From Ascoidea tarda (nom. inval.) (lineage: Eukaryota; Ascomycota; Saccharomycetes; Ascoideales; Ascoideaceae), in the NCBI GenBank assembly GCA_030560485.1, contig JAKTTS010000095.1:1-37733 (forward strand): a stretch of 37,733 nt of DNA, read 5' to 3'. Below, in pieces: positions 19,601 through 27,731 of the stretch. The notes below the pieces were generated by a model. It worked only from the letters and a program-made list of their open reading frames with translations. It made no database searches and had not been told where the DNA came from. Position numbers and translations under genes: made by a program. Every line of letters starts with the position of its first letter. The stretch's first letter is position 1.

Positions 19601-21958
19601 ACTGGTATTGTTGTTGTGGTTAGAATTGGAATTGGTTAAAACTGAATTTAGGGACATATTGGAACGGTTTGTATGAATTCTTGGAGAAGTTAGACCAGCT
19701 AACTTTAAGGCTTTACTTAGATGATGTTTGATTTTATGACCAATACCGAGGACAGCAACCTCAACTTCCTCATTAGAAACATTGATAATTTCTTCTGGGA
19801 TTTGTGGTTGCGAGAATTCGTAGATATCATCATCATTCAAGTCCCGTAGAGTGAATGGATGTCGTTTAATTTCATCGATGTCGCTTCTAGATTCTGGGTC
19901 TTTTGCTAACAATTTCAGTAGTAAATCTTTACTTTCTGAATATTCATTTAAAGAGACGTTTGAGTTTCTTGTGTTTGAACTTAAAACGTTCAAGTAAGAA
20001 GGAAAAGATAAGGGTTGATTAATTATGACATCAAACAACTCAAATTCTGAATCTGCGTTAAAGGGTAAATTTCCAAATAGTAAACAGTATAGAGTGACAC
20101 CCAAAGCCCATATATCTATTTTGTAGTCAATTTTGGGTGGATTATCTTCAATTTCATTATTGTTGTTGTTATTATTGTTATCGGAAGAAACAGATGGTTT
20201 TAGCTTATTATTTGAGGAAAAGCATAGTTCAGGAGCAAAAAACGCTGGAGTTCCAGCGGTTTTGGCCAATTCATAGTCATTATTTTTTTCATCATAATCC
20301 GAATCATTTTCGTTTAAATTTGAGGCAAAGGAAACGCCAAAATCCGATATTTTAACAATGTTATCCTTTGAGAGTAGTAGGTTTGCTGGTTTTATGTCTC
20401 TGTGGATTATACCTTGGTAGTGTAGATATTCCAAGCCGAGTAGGACGTCTCTGAATACAGCTCTTGCTTCTTTGAAGGACATCATGGGTCTTCCTTTTTT
20501 CTGTTTTGAGTATTTCACTAATTTTTCGTCAGTGTCGTGAGTGTTATTTTTTGAGTTGTTTGAAGGTGGGTTTGAATATGAAATTGAGTTTGAAAACAAG
20601 TCGTTTGAGGTTAGATCGTCATCATTATTTTGCCATTTAACTTCCCCATTTTCCAAGTATTCTAGAACGAGATATATTTTTCTTGAGTTAATATCGTCCA
20701 AGACTTCGTTTAGTTTAACTACATGTTTGTGATTGCATTTTTTCATGATGGCGATTTCTTTTCTGATTTTGATGTCCTGTTGAAAGGGGGAATTTGTTTG
20801 GCTTGACTGTAGGTTTGAGGTTCTGGAAGTTAGATTTGGGTAGATTGAATTTCTTCTCAAGTTGTTTGTAGTGTTTAGAATGTTGTTGTTTGTGTTTGAG
20901 GTGTTGTTTATAGTTGAGGATAGGAATTTTGATTTAGTGTTTCTATCAACAATTTTGATGGCTACTTTTTCGCCAGTTTGTGTGTGTTTTGCGAGTTTAA
21001 CTTTGCCATGTTGGCCCTTGCCTAGTTCTTTGAGGATTTCGTAGGTGTTTAGGATTTTAGTTTTGTTGATGGGGTCGTATTCTAGGGAGATGTGATGAGT
21101 TTCTTTGACTTTTGAGGAGAGTCTGTTGATTGATTTTTTTGAGGATACGGAAGGAAAAGATTTGTGGTTGTTGTTTATATTATTGTTTGAAGGATGTGAA
21201 GAGAGGGTCAGTAGATGTGTGTTGTTGTTGTTGAAGTCGTTGAGATTTAGGCTGTTTATTAGGCTGTCGTTGAATTGCTGGGGGAGCTGGTGGGGAGTTG
21301 ATATGATGCCAGTTGCTAGGAAGTTTGAATTTAGTTTCGTTTGGGATTGAGATTGTGGTTGAGGTTGAGGTTGTGAGTCAATTTGGGAAGAGAAGAGAGG
21401 GAAGTTGGAGGAGATTGAATTTGAGGTTGGAATTGAAGATTTTAGAGGAGCAGGAGACGATAAGGGGGACTGGATTTGTTTCAAAGGAGTTGATAAGTTT
21501 GAATGTGTGATAATGTTGGAGGGAGAAGAAGCGTTTGATTGAAGTAGAGAGGAATCATTTGGAGACGAATCGGCGGCTAATTTTTGAGCGCTATTGGTGG
21601 TATTTTGGTAGGTGGGTGGAAGAATCAGTTGTTGTGCAGAATCTTGTGGGATTGTAATTGATAGTCTTTTTTTTCTTTTTTCAATTGGGTGTTGTTTGTT
21701 GTTGTTGTTCGAATGGTTTGAATGGATTGATTTGAGAGATGAATGGCTGTTGTTGAGTTTGAAATAATTTGAAAATTTAGAGAAAAAGCTTTTGTTTATC
21801 GTGGAAGAGGAGGAAACGGATCTGGTTGAGATTTGGGAGGAGGATAGGTTATTGTTTCTAATTGCAGTGGTATGGTTAGGATGGGGACAGTAGGATATGG
21901 AGGTATTGGAGGTATTTGAACGAGATAGATTCTTTTTATTGGACGATATAGATTGCAT
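16634..21958 (-). CDS. SAK1: Snf1-activating kinase, Sak1/Tos3 family
   Basis: A 1774-residue Ser/Thr kinase of the CaMKK-like group that phosphorylates the Snf1 (AMPK) activation loop in known yeasts. The kinase domain spans about residues 305-700: G-K-G-Q-H-G-K-V glycine loop (about 313), A-I-K-I-V-D lysine, H-R-D-I-K-P-A-N catalytic loop (about 523), D-F-G (about 538), G-T-P-A-F-F-A-P-E, and D-I-W-A-L-G-V. Low-complexity Asn/Ser inserts interrupt the domain in the N lobe, after the E-Y-L-E-N-G-E hinge, and before D-I-W. The N-terminal 300 residues and the C-terminal 1000 are Ser/Asn-rich, with a poly-Asp tract near 1469. Several R-R-x-S motifs (R-R-N-S, and two R-R-G-S near 985-1000) could be PKA sites. 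At 1774 residues it is much longer than S. cerevisiae Sak1 (1142). Sak1 and Tos3 cannot be told apart with certainty. It shares a GC-rich divergent promoter with SWI6. Confidence 0.88.
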   Translation of the reverse strand: MQSISSNKKNLSRSNTSNTSISYCPHPNHTTAIRNNNLSSSQISTRSVSSSSTINKSFFSKFSNYFKLNNSHSSLKSIHSNHSNNNNKQHPIEKRKKRLSITIPQDSAQQLILPPTYQNTTNSAQKLAADSSPNDSSLLQSNASSPSNIITHSNLSTPLKQIQSPLSSPAPLKSSIPTSNSISSNFPLFSSQIDSQPQPQPQSQSQTKLNSNFLATGIISTPHQLPQQFNDSLINSLNLNDFNNNNTHLLTLSSHPSNNNINNNHKSFPSVSSKKSINRLSSKVKETHHISLEYDPINKTKILNTYEILKELGKGQHGKVKLAKHTQTGEKVAIKIVDRNTKSKFLSSTINNTSNTNNNILNTTNNLRRNSIYPNLTSRTSNLQSSQTNSPFQQDIKIRKEIAIMKKCNHKHVVKLNEVLDDINSRKIYLVLEYLENGEVKWQNNDDDLTSNDLFSNSISYSNPPSNNSKNNTHDTDEKLVKYSKQKKGRPMMSFKEARAVFRDVLLGLEYLHYQGIIHRDIKPANLLLSKDNIVKISDFGVSFASNLNENDSDYDEKNNDYELAKTAGTPAFFAPELCFSSNNKLKPSVSSDNNNNNNNNEIEDNPPKIDYKIDIWALGVTLYCLLFGNLPFNADSEFELFDVIINQPLSFPSYLNVLSSNTRNSNVSLNEYSESKDLLLKLLAKDPESRSDIDEIKRHPFTLRDLNDDDIYEFSQPQIPEEIINVSNEEVEVAVLGIGHKIKHHLSKALKLAGLTSPRIHTNRSNMSLNSVLTNSNSNHNNNTSDSEYIPPHQSTIAQSLIKTTTHKPSLNFDCNNNSLIISETVGTPTMSPSLPPNVSSASSPYLSVATFNQQQIPPLPPLPNNIIDYPHSSHIPGLNNNTPMITKHPSQLSCSSTLNLLSQINSNPTSATTTANSSILNSSTCLNMKSYACHRRTPSATITDPITTETKSTIEGGFFKPIKPTVNALNDIMEKDYFKASSSSLLRRGSIQSSGSFSSISRRGSVNNRFNLYNNFKNSNKSLINSRSTTTYLNSTIDGNDIKNNDVETINNMPIDNSENTNIDNLDNNNNSNGYFNPIGSRNGNVQLPINTSFASLNSFDEEDLYKLPEFNFNALSNFTNYGQTARFYFDEQDKDPNSKSFLNINAMNRNFNNSSICNLNNYNNNLANISNYDYNFNIAKNNDSFTANQNINGINTKNHENHETRNIESYQNIISSITQANEDGNRNENNSNNNNNNSNNNNNNNNGIENHNSNESVNKLLSPNLRLNDFYNQNDESPFKKLQSYDMNKSMNKSINNSSATATINMNDDATDDQKSYSTHLGKPVNIFHHSQLESSSIGNSTEKPVKSMSDQSLMSGISVPGINVESQSIASYHTCKPYEINDYNNVITSSSTILNNKKVNGNINDNDNKIVDNNNLSIGGTELIRLPSNIVKEGVSYCPEDIENDTMSAFSVSSVDSDDDDDNDDDDDDGDHENNCGKRGELTLTLGPRRDFRTRFMTSESNLPRVLKTVHGFIEEEENDYLQGTKEKPFNLVDLEIGSWEKPSNLLTLNIPDDELENLGLMPTAGYARSANGNIAFNKDGIGLFSQGHSQNVSQSPPVSNLSIQFRGMKTNEDLLFRLRSQESECSRYSSDEESGFIMENKIHRPLIRLEDDNETERKVSVILKNSRKSTHLLSKAFRNVISRKDYLKEVRRIMMTKNKSIYNQQRHNFRNHYQKGEIKLSFNKSYHYKGTSSNSAEIKTIKEEIKKRHRSSSVTVGLLGNRMADKDDI

Positions 21959-22684
21959 TTTTGGGATGAATCTAGAGAGAAAGAAAGAGAGAGAGAGTAG
22001 GAGTAGAGTAGAATGTAAAATTTTTCTTTTTTTTTAGCCTTTTTTTTTCTTTTAAATCGTTGTTGTGAGAGATGACAGATAGATATGGAGGCACATATAT
22101 TGATGAGTAATGGCAAGGTGAAGAAGAGCTGCGAGATGAAAAAAAAGGGATACTATTGAACAGGCAAGAACATGTACTGGGATTTGAGAACAACAAAAAG
22201 ATGGACAGGTAAAGAACAGGAACAAGAAGAGGAAGTAGGAGAGTAAGACAAGAAGATAGTGGAAGCAGAGTAATGAAGCAAAAGCTGACGCCAGAAAGCC
22301 GTCAACGTGCGTGCTTATCGGGCGACTGCCGGCGGGAAGCAGCGCGCGCACCAAAAACGCCGCCTGCAACAGCAGCAGCAGTAGCACCGCAACACTGCAG
22401 CACTGGCGCCGGCACCACCACCCCACCCAGCAGCAGCAGCACCACACGACCCTCGCGCAGCTGCCAAAGCACCGATAACCAGATAAGCTCGCACGGCCCG
22501 CGTCCAATCACACACCGGCCGCACACGTGCATCGGCACTCTCTAGCCGAGGGGCCCTGGAGCGGAGATGCTTCTCCCTTATCGCCGCATCTGCTGACTCA
22601 GCGCACGTGTGCTGACTCAGCGCGTCCGCTTCCTCAGTTCTTGAGCATCTTTGAGCGACACATTTCTGCTCTCTTCCATCGTCC
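21959..22684. promoter_or_regulatory. GC-rich divergent promoter of SAK1 and SWI6
   Basis: These 726 bp lie between two divergent ATGs. The SAK1 side is purine-rich with A/T runs. The part from about 22270 to 22640 is the most GC-rich DNA in the window: the 60 bases from 22321 contain 42 G or C. It holds CAG-type triplets (22368-22440), a CCAAT box (22504-22508), and two TGACTCA sites flanking a CACGTG (22594-22619). Several CGCGC and CACGTG words occur. No coding gene is credible here. Confidence 0.7.
22592..22623. promoter_or_regulatory. Paired Gcn4/AP-1-type sites flanking a CACGTG box
   Basis: GCTGACTCAGCGC occurs at 22592-22604 and 22611-22623. Each copy has the 11-bp palindrome GCTGACTCAGC around TGACTCA, the Gcn4/bZIP core. 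CACGTG, a bHLH (Cbf1/Pho4) core, lies at 22604-22609 between them. The array ends 61 bp before the SWI6 ATG. The two dyads are 19 bp apart, about two helical turns. Confidence 0.6.
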
Positions 22685-24419
22685 ATGGTGCTCAAAATGG
22701 TTGCCAACTCCATCTCGCTGCAGAAGTTGATCAAGATCGACGAGGAACGAGAACTGGACTTCACCACAGATGCCCACACTGACTACTTGGATCCCAGTGA
22801 CAACCTCGCCAGCTCCACCAACCCTGACTTTGTCGTCTTGCCCCAGATCTCTCTCCTCGATTCCACCACCCAGCTCACCCAGCTCCTCTCCATCATCTCC
22901 TCCAACACCAAGACCAAAAACAAATCCTTCAAACTCTCCCCTGTCTACACAATCACCTACAAAAACATAAAGTACTACGAAATTCTCGTCAATGACAACT
23001 TCAAAATCCTAAGAAATTTCACCACCTCTAATGTCAATCTCAACCAGCTCATCAACTTGTCCCTCTACAACCCAATCAACAACACCATCAACACCATCAA
23101 CACTGTCAACACCATCAACACTGTCAACACTATCCAGAATCTACCTCTAAATCTATACCTCCAGATCCTATTCCACTACCTTCCCTCCTTCAATACCAAT
23201 GACAAAATCATATCCTACGACTCCATCTGGATTCCCTTGAACTCTGCTATAGACCTATCCAAACTACTAAACCTATATCAACCTCTAAAATCTCTATTCA
23301 ACACAAACCTAAACTCAATCAGCTCCAACTCACTCACCTCAATCAACCTCTCCTCATCCACTGCTATCAACTCGGTTTCAGAAATCAACACTATAGACAT
23401 CACAAACAAAAACTCATCGCCTGTCATATCAAACGCAAATTTATCTCTCAACACTAACAACAATCATCTTACCACCACCACCACCACCATCACCACCAAT
23501 AACAATAACAACAACAACAACAACAACTTTCTTCAATATACTCTGCCTCCTCTCGATATATCAAACATCAACAACTACGAGGCAATTCGTGAATTGATCA
23601 CCCACATCTTCTCCTTACCCAACAACCTAACTCTCACCCAAGTCTACAACAATCTCAAACTAAACAACATCAACATCGACTACCCACTAGACATCTTTGG
23701 CAACAACGCTCTACATTGGTCCTGTTCCCTAGCAAACCTATCTCTAGTCCAGAATCTAATCCAGAACTTCAATGCAAACATCAAAATCGCAAACAAAAAG
23801 GGCGAATCCTGTTTAATAGGTGCAATCTCTCACACAAATTACCTAGACAACAAACAAAACATAATAAAAGATAACCACTCCAATGACGACGAAAATCACC
23901 TTAGATCTTCAAAGCCAAACGATAACCCCAAATTCCCTCAGCTCCTAAAACTATTATACCCTTGCATCTTCCTCATCGACAACAAAGAAAGAACAATTCT
24001 ACACCACATTGTTCTCACAAGCGCCATGAAAGGCAGAAACTTAGCCTCCAAATACTACCTAGAGTGCTTGCTTGAATTCATCATCAACAACCAAAACAAA
24101 AACAAAAACAACAAAATCATCAACATAACCCTAACTGACTTTATTCAAAAGATTGTCAATGCAACAGACATCAACGGTGACACCTGTTTGAACATTGCTG
24201 CAAGAATTGGCAACAAAAGCATTATCCAACAATTACTAGATATAGGTGCTGACCCAAATATTCCAAACAAAGCAGGTTTGAAGCCAATAGATTTCGGCAT
24301 CAACCTCAATTTAATCTCCAATTCAAATCAACCTAACATCGATAACCATAACCATAACCATAATCATAATCTTCATAACAACATTAATAATAACAACAAT
24401 AACACTGATAATGATAATG

Positions 24420-24457
<38 letters not shown>

Positions 24458-25585
24458 GATAATAATAATAATGATAATAATAATGATATTAAAGATATTG
24501 ATCTAGTAACAACAATCAACGATGAAATTACCGACAATGATAACGATATTAAAGATAATCGTAACAATGTCAATAGTAACAATGACAATAATGATAATAA
24601 TGGTAATGAGAAAATTGATAACGATAACGATAATGACAAGGATAACGACGTTGTAATGAAAACCATCTCAGACAGAAAAATTAAGCCCAACGACACCTTC
24701 AATGACTCCACCTCTCACTCAAGCTCCAACGACATTATAAATTCAATGGTCAAAATCATTGAAAACCTAGATAACGATTTTAAAACTGAATTGTCTAAAA
24801 AAAAAAATGAAATCCTAAAACTAAACTACAATCTAAACAAATCCTGTAAAGAACTAAGCCTAAGCAGAACAAAACTAGACATTCTAAAGAAAAATCAAAG
24901 CAAATTAAACGATTTAAAACAGAAAAATAATATCGTCTTGAAAATAATGAACCAAGAAGATGAAAAATTTAAAGAAATAACTTCAACAGAAACTAATAAT
25001 AACACTCCTAAAAATACCAACAATAATGCTGCTGATAACAAAAATCTTAATGAGAATAATGAGAATAACGAAAATCACAAAAACAACGAAAATATCGAGG
25101 GTATCGAAAATGAAAAAAAAATAGAAACCTTAGATATGATGGATATCAACGGCGTCAATGGTTTTAAATACGATGCAGACCAACCTTTCAAAATCCCAGT
25201 TTTATACGAATTTATTGAAAATGAACTTGAAAAGGATATCAGCAATATTAGCAACAACATTGACAACGAATTGAAAGTCGATTTCTTTTTCAACAAATTG
25301 ATCAACAACGAAAACATAAACCAATTGAAATTACCAAGCCTATTTGAATTGAAAACTCGTATTAACTCGTACGACGACAACGAAAAGGAGCTAAACAACT
25401 ACCTCAACAGCTTGGAAATTAAAACGAAAAACTTGGAGCTCCGATTCAGACACATTGTCTCGTTGTGCACCGGTGTCGAAAACGATGCTGTGGACGATGT
25501 CCTAGACGACTTGGTCCAGGCCATTGAAACCGACAACTACGACCATGTCAACATCAACACCATCGAGGAGTACTTGAACAAGTGA
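22685..25585 (+). CDS. SWI6: Swi6, ankyrin-repeat cofactor of SBF and MBF
   Basis: A 966-residue protein from the ATG at 22685; Met5 is an alternative start. It matches Swi6, the non-DNA-binding partner of Swi4 and Mbp1 that drives G1/S transcription in the nucleus. The ankyrin block spans about residues 318-540, with G-N-N-A-L-H-W, L-L-Y-P-C-I-F-L-I-D, R-T-I-L-H-H-I-V-L-T-S, N-G-D-T-C-L-N-I-A-A-R and G-A-D-P-N-I-P-N-K-A-G-L. A coiled coil follows (about 685-760), then Y-D-A-D-Q-P-F-K and a helical C terminus with I-V-S-L-C-T-G used for Swi4/Mbp1 binding. It is longer than S. cerevisiae Swi6 (803 residues), mainly because of a His/Asn/Asp tract at about 552-655 and Asn/Thr tracts before the ankyrins. 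Codon use is C-rich at both ends and AT-rich in the middle. SRP102 follows on the same strand after 240 bp. Confidence 0.94.
24405..24485. repeat. In-frame GATAAT/AATAAT microsatellite in SWI6
   Basis: Hexamer and trinucleotide repeats (GATAAT, AATAAT) code an alternating Asp/Asn tract of about 27 residues inside the linker between ankyrin block and coiled coil. More irregular Asn/Asp coding continues to about 24650. Such tracts vary in length between strains; the frame is kept. Confidence 0.85.
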
Positions 25586-25825
25586 TGTTCAACTAAACCT
25601 CCATAATCAGTAATCAGTATAGTATAGTGATAACGATCGATTGATCTCTTCTAATAAATAATTGCTTTTGGCTTTCCGTCCCGATTTCCGGTTCGATTCT
25701 CACTGCGACGTTCCACCCCGACTTTGTGGGTTGATTTTTTTTTCCACAGAAGAGAACAACAAAAGAAGCAAAAGAAACAAAAGAAGCAGAAGCACCAGCA
25801 CCAGCACCAGCAGAAACCTCACACA

Positions 25826-26785
25826 ATGTCCCAGGAAACAGAAATCCTCATTGAGGCAGCTGTCACAGGCACATCTAACTCCATAATCCTAATAACCATT
25901 CTCGTTGGCCTTGTCCTCTTGGGTTTATTTCTCATCTTTCAAAAAAGCTACTCCTCAACTCCAGCTCATTTATTGACAAACACCTCGATCAAAAAGAACC
26001 ATATCCCTACCTTCTTGATAATTGGTCCTTCGAATTCTGGCAAAACGACTTTGTTCCACTACTTGTCCAAAAAGGCCTCTGTTTTAGAAGCAAAGGCTAA
26101 TGGAAAAAATTCCGATAGTGATAATGAAGCCAATAATGGTAAGAAGGTTAACAATTATTTACCTGCAGATGGAACTGTAACATCAACTACCTTCAACATC
26201 AACAATCAATTCAAATTGCCATTATCCTCAAGTTTCAAGAAAAATCACATATTACTTGATATTCCAGGCAATATTCAAATCTCAAACAACCTAGTCCCAA
26301 TTTTTTTGAAAAATTATTTGAACATTAAAGGAATCATTTATTTAATTGATTCAAATGCTTCTGATGAAAGTTTAATTAGTCAATCCAATTTCTTATTCAA
26401 TTTACTATTAAAAACTGAATCATATTCACCTAATATTATTGATATTGTTATCGGTTTAAATAAATCAGAAATTTTTGGTTCAAAACCAATTTTTAAAGTT
26501 AAAAATCTACTAATTAACCAATTTGATTTATTGAAAAGAAACCATTTTCAAAACAGATCGTCGACAATTAAAAATATTGATACTGACCAAATGAATCAAC
26601 CAAACAGTAACTCTATCGATAACGATAATAGTAGTGATAATGATGCCGATTTTCAATTTACTAATTCTTCTACAAGTTTCTCCTTTGATCAATTAGAAGG
26701 CAATATAGATTTCTTTACTGGTTCACTATATAAAAATGATATAGATCGATGGGAAAATTGGCTCGATGAAAGAGCCGTCAATTAG
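25826..26785 (+). CDS. SRP102: Signal recognition particle receptor beta subunit
   Basis: A 319-residue protein from the first ATG in frame. The frame is open upstream but only with non-ATG codons. SRP102 is an ER-membrane small GTPase that anchors the SRP receptor alpha subunit (Srp101) for co-translational targeting. One membrane helix lies at about residues 19-39 (I-I-L-I-T-I-L-V-G-L-V). The GTPase follows: P-loop G-P-S-N-S-G-K-T-T at about 67-75, T-S-T-T as switch I, L-D-I-P-G-N as G3, I-Y-L-I-D-S, and G-L-N-K-S-E as G4, where the NKSE form is usual for this family. The C terminus W-E-N-W-L-D-E also fits. Insertions rich in Asn/Asp/Ser lie after the P-loop and near the end. It converges on VFA1, with only 11 bp between the stop codons. 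Confidence 0.92.
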   Translation: MSQETEILIEAAVTGTSNSIILITILVGLVLLGLFLIFQKSYSSTPAHLLTNTSIKKNHIPTFLIIGPSNSGKTTLFHYLSKKASVLEAKANGKNSDSDNEANNGKKVNNYLPADGTVTSTTFNINNQFKLPLSSSFKKNHILLDIPGNIQISNNLVPIFLKNYLNIKGIIYLIDSNASDESLISQSNFLFNLLLKTESYSPNIIDIVIGLNKSEIFGSKPIFKVKNLLINQFDLLKRNHFQNRSSTIKNIDTDQMNQPNSNSIDNDNSSDNDADFQFTNSSTSFSFDQLEGNIDFFTGSLYKNDIDRWENWLDERAVN

Positions 26786-26796
26786 ATTAAATCAAA

Positions 26797-27450
26797 CTAA
26801 AGATCATTTGTCAAATGATCTGGTAATTTTGGTAATTTATTTAGATTTTTTAAATATAATTGTTGATTTTTTTTTTCATTTTGTTTTTTGAAATAATTAT
26901 TAAGTCGAATTTTATAAAAATCTTTATTTAATTTAAAAAAATTATTCTTTTTTTGCTTTTCTTGTATAATTCCCTCAATATTAATGATATCTTTTTGCAA
27001 TAAATTTAATTCTTTTTCTAAATTTTCTAATGTTTTCTTTCTATGATCAGTCTTGTCCTCTTTTTTATCTTTATCGTCTTTATCTTTATCATCTTTTTTA
27101 TTTTTATCGTCTTTTTTAATTAAGTAGTTGAACCTCATTATTTTATCCCATGAACCATATCTATTTTTCTCTTTTATTCTAAAATTTAATAATTTAACTT
27201 TATCTGACTTCTCATTCAATTCCTTCATCTTATCTCTATACTCATCATCATAGATTGGGTCGCTGAAGCTTGGATCTGATAAATGACTAAAACATATATA
27301 AAAAAAATCAGTATTATTTAAGGTAATTAGAACTGAAGCCGTTGGTTTATAACATATAAAACATGCTTTGCAATCTATTTCTGAGACTTTTCTTAATCGA
27401 TAATGATTTTCAAATGGCAATAAATTAATATCTTTCGCAGCTGTAGTCAT
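26797..27450 (-). CDS. VFA1: Vps4-associated protein 1 (Vfa1 family)
   Basis: A 217-residue protein from the first ATG. The N terminus matches the Vfa1 family: [10 protein letters not shown], then [11 protein letters not shown] (Cys27, 30, 33), and F-Y-I-C-F-S-H-L (Cys53, His56), which together look like a small zinc-binding knuckle. A highly charged Lys/Asp/Glu coiled-coil region follows (about 110-195), with a simple Lys-Asp repeat at about 115-135. The end, L-P-K-L-P-D-H-L, looks like a MIT-interacting motif, by which family members bind the Vps4 ATPase at endosomes during ESCRT disassembly. It is transcribed in the same direction as SAM50, 281 bp downstream of it. The spacer holds several GATAAG words. 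Confidence 0.9.
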   Translation of the reverse strand: MTTAAKDINLLPFENHYRLRKVSEIDCKACFICYKPTASVLITLNNTDFFYICFSHLSDPSFSDPIYDDEYRDKMKELNEKSDKVKLLNFRIKEKNRYGSWDKIMRFNYLIKKDDKNKKDDKDKDDKDKKEDKTDHRKKTLENLEKELNLLQKDIINIEGIIQEKQKKNNFFKLNKDFYKIRLNNYFKKQNEKKNQQLYLKNLNKLPKLPDHLTNDL

Positions 27451-27731
27451 TTTAAAATTTTCGTGTGTTTAACTCTAGAGATATTATGAACTTGATAAGA
27501 GGATATACAATATCTTATCATATCTTATCATATCTTATTATGTCTTATCATATGATAATATCATATATATATATATATATATATGGAAAACCCTTTTTCA
27601 AGCTATGGATCAAATTGGCCAAAAAAGCGCGATGCCGAATTAGGCAGCTTTTCGGATTCTATTTAATGAGCATTTTATGTATATTATTCTATAAACATTT
27701 GGAACTTTGAATATTAGTGAGATAATACAAA
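27451..27731. promoter_or_regulatory. VFA1 promoter with GATAAG cluster and AT microsatellite
   Basis: This spacer between SAM50 (3' end) and VFA1 (5' end) holds four TATCTTATCA-like 10-mers at 27511-27550. Perfect GATAAG words lie at 27494-27499 (plus) and, as CTTATC, at 27514-27519, 27524-27529 and 27544-27549. A 14-bp palindrome TTATCATATGATAA lies at 27545-27558, followed by an AT run at 27563-27584. GATAAG is the core site of GATA factors such as Gln3 and Gat1, but slippage of the 10-mer could also make the cluster. Confidence 0.5.

Noticed and set aside
22273-22779. Up to 154-codon frames on both strands in the SAK1/SWI6 promoter
   Set aside because: GC-rich promoter DNA is open in several frames at once; the products are Ala/Cys/Arg-rich with no family. 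Two run into the SWI6 start region.
24373-24711. Ser/Leu-rich frame antisense to SWI6
   Set aside because: It is the reverse of the Asp/Asn repeat; AAT and GAT repeats read as Ile/Leu/Ser on the other strand.
25685-25720. tRNA-like B-box GGTTCGATTC
   Set aside because: No A box, acceptor stem or anticodon arm can be placed at the right distance. It lies in the SRP102 upstream region and looks like chance.
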